Shown here: positions 61,575 through 64,000 of the stretch, piece by piece
Position numbering within the stretch: the first letter of the stretch is position 1
How the letters are laid out: each line of letters opens with the position of its first letter
From: Microbacterium helvum
GTDB lineage: Bacteria > Actinomycetota > Actinomycetes > Actinomycetales > Microbacteriaceae
Direction of reading: 5' to 3'
DNA: 64,000 bases
NCBI RefSeq assembly: GCF_014779795.1
Contig: NZ_JACXZS010000010.1
Location: 62,001-126,000, forward strand
Program-made: the position numbers and the translations under genes
Notes under the pieces: model-generated
Database searches by the model: none
What the model saw: only the letters and a program-made list of their open reading frames with translations
What the model was told of the DNA's origin: nothing

Positions 61575-62954
61575 TCAGAACGGAGCGTCGCCGGTGTGCT
61601 CGGCCGCGAGCAAACGCGCGAAGACGGACGAGGGCACGAACTGCACGGTCGACGGCGGCTTGTCGACATAGCGGCGGCCCGTGGGGCTGATCCACTCGAG
61701 CACACCGCCACCGCATTGACGGACGCGCCATGCGGACGCGTGTTTGAGGGTGTGATGCCGCGGGCAGAAATGAGCGAGATTCGCTTCACATGTGCGACCG
61801 CCCTTGGCATGGTCGCGGGTGTGGTCGACATCGCAGCGAGTCGGCGTGCGCGTGCAGCCCGGGAACCGGCACCGCTCGTCGCGTGCTCGGAGAAATCTAC
61901 GAAGCTCAGCCGATGGGCGGTAGCGGTCGACTGCGAGCGGAAGCCCGCTATGCGGGTGATACATCACCCGGTCCCATCCGGTGGCGCCCGCCGCCAGTTC
62001 GCGGGCCATGGACGCGTCGACGGGACCGTAGCCGGCGAGCAGTGCGGGATCGTCACCCACCCCGGCCGCGGTGAGCACCGGCACGGTGATCTGCACCTCG
62101 GCTCGGATCGCGGCGAGCGCGTCGCCTTCGCCATGCGCGCCCGGCGCACCGGTGAGCACCAGGTCGGCGAAGATGTCGGCGCGCAGTTCATCGAGCGACC
62201 GTGACTCTCCGGCCGGCCCCGTCGACAGTTCGGGCTCGTCGCCGGGTCCGACGACGTCGGACGGGTCCGCCGCGGAGCGATCGAGTGTGGCATCGGCCTC
62301 GGCCGCATGCTCGACCTCGGCCATCTGGGTCAGCCGGTCGAGGATCGCGTGGGCGAGCACCGCGGGCAGATCGGCAAGCAGCCGCGCCATGCCGTCGTCG
62401 AGGTCGATCACCCGGATCCGCCGCTCGCCCGCGGCGCGGCGCCGCAGTTCTGCCGCCATCTCGGGGTCCAGGCGCGCGGCCACCACTCGGGCGATCGCCC
62501 GGAGCCGCGGCGGCGTCTCGAATCCGGCGGCCTCCAGCAGGATCCGCTCGTACTCACCCCGCACCACCGGATCCACGATGCCCACACCGCAATCCACGAT
62601 CGCCGCCGCATGTGCCTGGTCGACCGTCCCCTCCGCGAGCGCGCGGTGGGTCTCGGCGAACCCGTCGACCAGGCTGCTCGCCGCCGACATGCGCGCCTGC
62701 ACCGTGCGGTCGCTCAGGCGCATCGCCGCCCCCAGTTCGCTCGACACTTCACGCAGCGCCAGGTCGTGCACCGAGCTGCGCCCCTTCGCGCGGCGCTCGG
62801 TTTCGCGGTCGCTCACGATGCCGGCGGCATCAGCGAGCAGACGAGCCTCCATCGCCTGCAGTCGTGCGATCTGCACCCGCGTCGCCTGCACGTCGGAGAC
62901 CACGCGTGCGAGTGCGCTCCACGACTCATCGCCGCTGCCGATCTGGTGCCCCAC
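61575..62954 (-). CDS. DUF222/HNH endonuclease protein
   Basis: 459 residues. N-terminal DUF222 helical domain and a C-terminal HNH nuclease: CRFPGCTRTPTRCDVDHTRD...NLAHFCPRHHTLKH, with paired cysteines and the catalytic His. This family is present in many copies in Microbacteriaceae and other actinobacteria, some associated with inteins or mobile elements; the function of each is unknown. Stands alone; no adjacent recombinase or repeat is seen. Confidence 0.92.
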   Translation of the reverse strand: MGHQIGSGDESWSALARVVSDVQATRVQIARLQAMEARLLADAAGIVSDRETERRAKGRSSVHDLALREVSSELGAAMRLSDRTVQARMSAASSLVDGFAETHRALAEGTVDQAHAAAIVDCGVGIVDPVVRGEYERILLEAAGFETPPRLRAIARVVAARLDPEMAAELRRRAAGERRIRVIDLDDGMARLLADLPAVLAHAILDRLTQMAEVEHAAEADATLDRSAADPSDVVGPGDEPELSTGPAGESRSLDELRADIFADLVLTGAPGAHGEGDALAAIRAEVQITVPVLTAAGVGDDPALLAGYGPVDASMARELAAGATGWDRVMYHPHSGLPLAVDRYRPSAELRRFLRARDERCRFPGCTRTPTRCDVDHTRDHAKGGRTCEANLAHFCPRHHTLKHASAWRVRQCGGGVLEWISPTGRRYVDKPPSTVQFVPSSVFARLLAAEHTGDAPF

Positions 62955-63134
62955 GGTGTCTCCTTGCCGAAACGCGCATCAGCGCGACGAAGGACCAAAC
63001 GAAACGTGGGCACGAGTTCGATCTAGGTCCACTCTAGAACATAACTCTGAATCTGACAAGCATTTCCTCTCTCTGCCCTGGAGCCACCAGCCTCGTCCCG
63101 GGGTGGGAGGGACATGCGATGCGCTGCTCGCGTG

Positions 63135-63656
63135 CTAGGGGGCGGCATCCACGCCATCGAACTCGTCGACCAGCGACTCCCGCAGAAGCGCGCGGGCTTC
63201 GACCAGCCGCTTGCGCACGGTGGAGGGCGATGTCCCGATGAGCTGAGCGACTTCGTCGGACCGGAAGCCGTCCCAGTACGTGAGGCGGATGACTTCGCCG
63301 AGGTCGGGCGCCAGCGCGTCGATGGCTGCGCGCACCGCGACGGCTTCTTCGGGCTCGTCCGCGGTCGGCAGCGTCGACATATGATCGCGGAGTCGCCGTA
63401 CAGCTGCCGACCTGCGCGCCGAGACGCGCCGGTCATTCCGCAGCACGTTGCGGCCGACCGTGAACAGCCACATCCGGGCCGCGGTCGGATCGCCCGGGAT
63501 CTTCTGCCGCACCCGCCACGCGGTGAGCAGGGTCTCGCCATACCCGTCGGCGGCATCGGCGGTCGTCGCCGTCCGACGCCGCCAGTAGCGGAACACGTCG
63601 GCGCCGTGGTCGCGGACGCACTGCTCCAGGAGTGCACCGGAGTCGGTTCCGCTCAT
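63135..63656 (-). CDS. ECF-type RNA polymerase sigma factor
   Basis: 173 residues. Sigma region 2 includes DGYGETLLTAWRVRQKIPGD and AARMWLFTVGRNVLRNDRR. Region 4 is DLGEVIRLTYWDGFRSDEVA followed by QLIGTSPSTVRKRLVEARALL. Its ATG overlaps the stop of the preceding gene (ATGA). In this class the coupled partner is often an anti-sigma factor, but here the partner is the unrecognised protein at 63653-64000, and no anti-sigma gene lies downstream. Confidence 0.9.
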   Translation of the reverse strand: MSGTDSGALLEQCVRDHGADVFRYWRRRTATTADAADGYGETLLTAWRVRQKIPGDPTAARMWLFTVGRNVLRNDRRVSARRSAAVRRLRDHMSTLPTADEPEEAVAVRAAIDALAPDLGEVIRLTYWDGFRSDEVAQLIGTSPSTVRKRLVEARALLRESLVDEFDGVDAAP

Positions 63657-64000
63657 TGCAGACAGTCCGTGGTGTCGGCCGAGAGGGCGATCGGGCTCGG
63701 GTTCGCCTCATAGCCCCTCGCGGCGAGTTCCTCGAACAGCATCTCGGCGACGATGGCGCCGATCGCGCTCTGGCGGAGCCCCTCCTGAGTGAGCGGGTCG
63801 GAATTGTGTGCTGACCGCACCCCCTCGTACGCCAGCTCCTTCTCTTTCTCCGTCGTGTCGAGTGCCGCGACGTCGATGCCGCGAAGGATCTCCTTCGCGT
63901 CGAGCACGATCGGTGCATCGTCGGCGAGCCCCGGGTGGGCGATCCGCATGCCCTGGAAGCAGGTGGTCCCGTCGCCCTGGGCGAGGGAGAACGCATTGTC
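63653..64000 (-). CDS. Protein of unknown function, C-terminal part, cut by window edge
   Basis: 115 C-terminal residues are visible, beginning DNAFSLAQGDGTTCFQGMRI and ending TTDCLQ. Soluble, no helix or known domain recognised; two cysteines. Overlaps the sigma factor start by 4 nt. The missing N-terminus may hold a signal or membrane segment. Confidence 0.6.
   Translation of the reverse strand, partial: DNAFSLAQGDGTTCFQGMRIAHPGLADDAPIVLDAKEILRGIDVAALDTTEKEKELAYEGVRSAHNSDPLTQEGLRQSAIGAIVAEMLFEELAARGYEANPSPIALSADTTDCLQ

Noticed and set aside
61575..62954. HNH endonuclease as evidence of a mobile element or intein
   Set aside because: DUF222/HNH genes are abundant single genes in these bacteria; no recombinase, repeats or interrupted host gene are present here.

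Overview
The window is high-GC, gene-dense actinobacterial chromosome. Several things point to Microbacteriaceae, most likely a Microbacterium: the dnaK-grpE-dnaJ-hspR operon with a HAIR operator, a DUF222/HNH endonuclease, an LPxTG surface protein with DUF5979 repeats, and terminators built on GGATGCC...GGCATCC. I saw no rRNA or tRNA genes, no CRISPR array, and no intact insertion sequence.

Left part (1-32250). This region reads as one large accessory/stress island. It holds a SHOCT / DUF6325 / SHOCT operon, two AI-2E-family permeases, cardiolipin synthase, a SulP anion transporter, and two paralogous cytosolic-looking type I sulfatases. A formylglycine-generating enzyme matures sulfatases of this type. 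Beside it is a GAP (sulfolipid-1-addressing-like) membrane protein. The rest is a P-type ATPase operon, an MFS exporter, an M20 dipeptidase with a Dcu transporter, two DUF2252 proteins, a HAD hydrolase, and a MalT-like LuxR regulator. Four copies of a palindrome (TCACCC-N5-GGGTGA) sit before the regulator and before three other promoters of the island. They suggest one regulon. I know of no defined function for the set as a whole.

Middle (32290-38470). A YjbR-like protein, a 1125-residue sortase-anchored adhesin-like protein, and an ECF42-type unit (YCII/DGPF protein, sigma factor, VOC protein).

Right-centre (38498-56166). This is a coherent polysaccharide-utilisation locus, which I read as D-arabinan utilisation (mycobacterial/actinobacterial arabinogalactan or lipoarabinomannan). 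It encodes two extracellular DUF4185/GH183 proteins, an ABC importer without its ATPase, a cytosolic DUF2961/GH172 enzyme, a GH116 enzyme, an L-fucose/D-arabinose isomerase-type protein, an FGGY pentulokinase and a LacI repressor. The genes would take D-arabinan outside the cell, through oligosaccharide import, to D-arabinose, D-ribulose and D-ribulose-5-phosphate. Four near-identical GAAATCGATTTC operators mark the promoters of the locus. A gene of unknown function is translationally coupled to the end of the catabolic operon.

Right end (56300-64000). The heat-shock operon dnaK-grpE-dnaJ-hspR, a VOC/GNAT gene pair, a DUF222/HNH endonuclease, and an ECF sigma factor coupled to a gene that runs out of the window.
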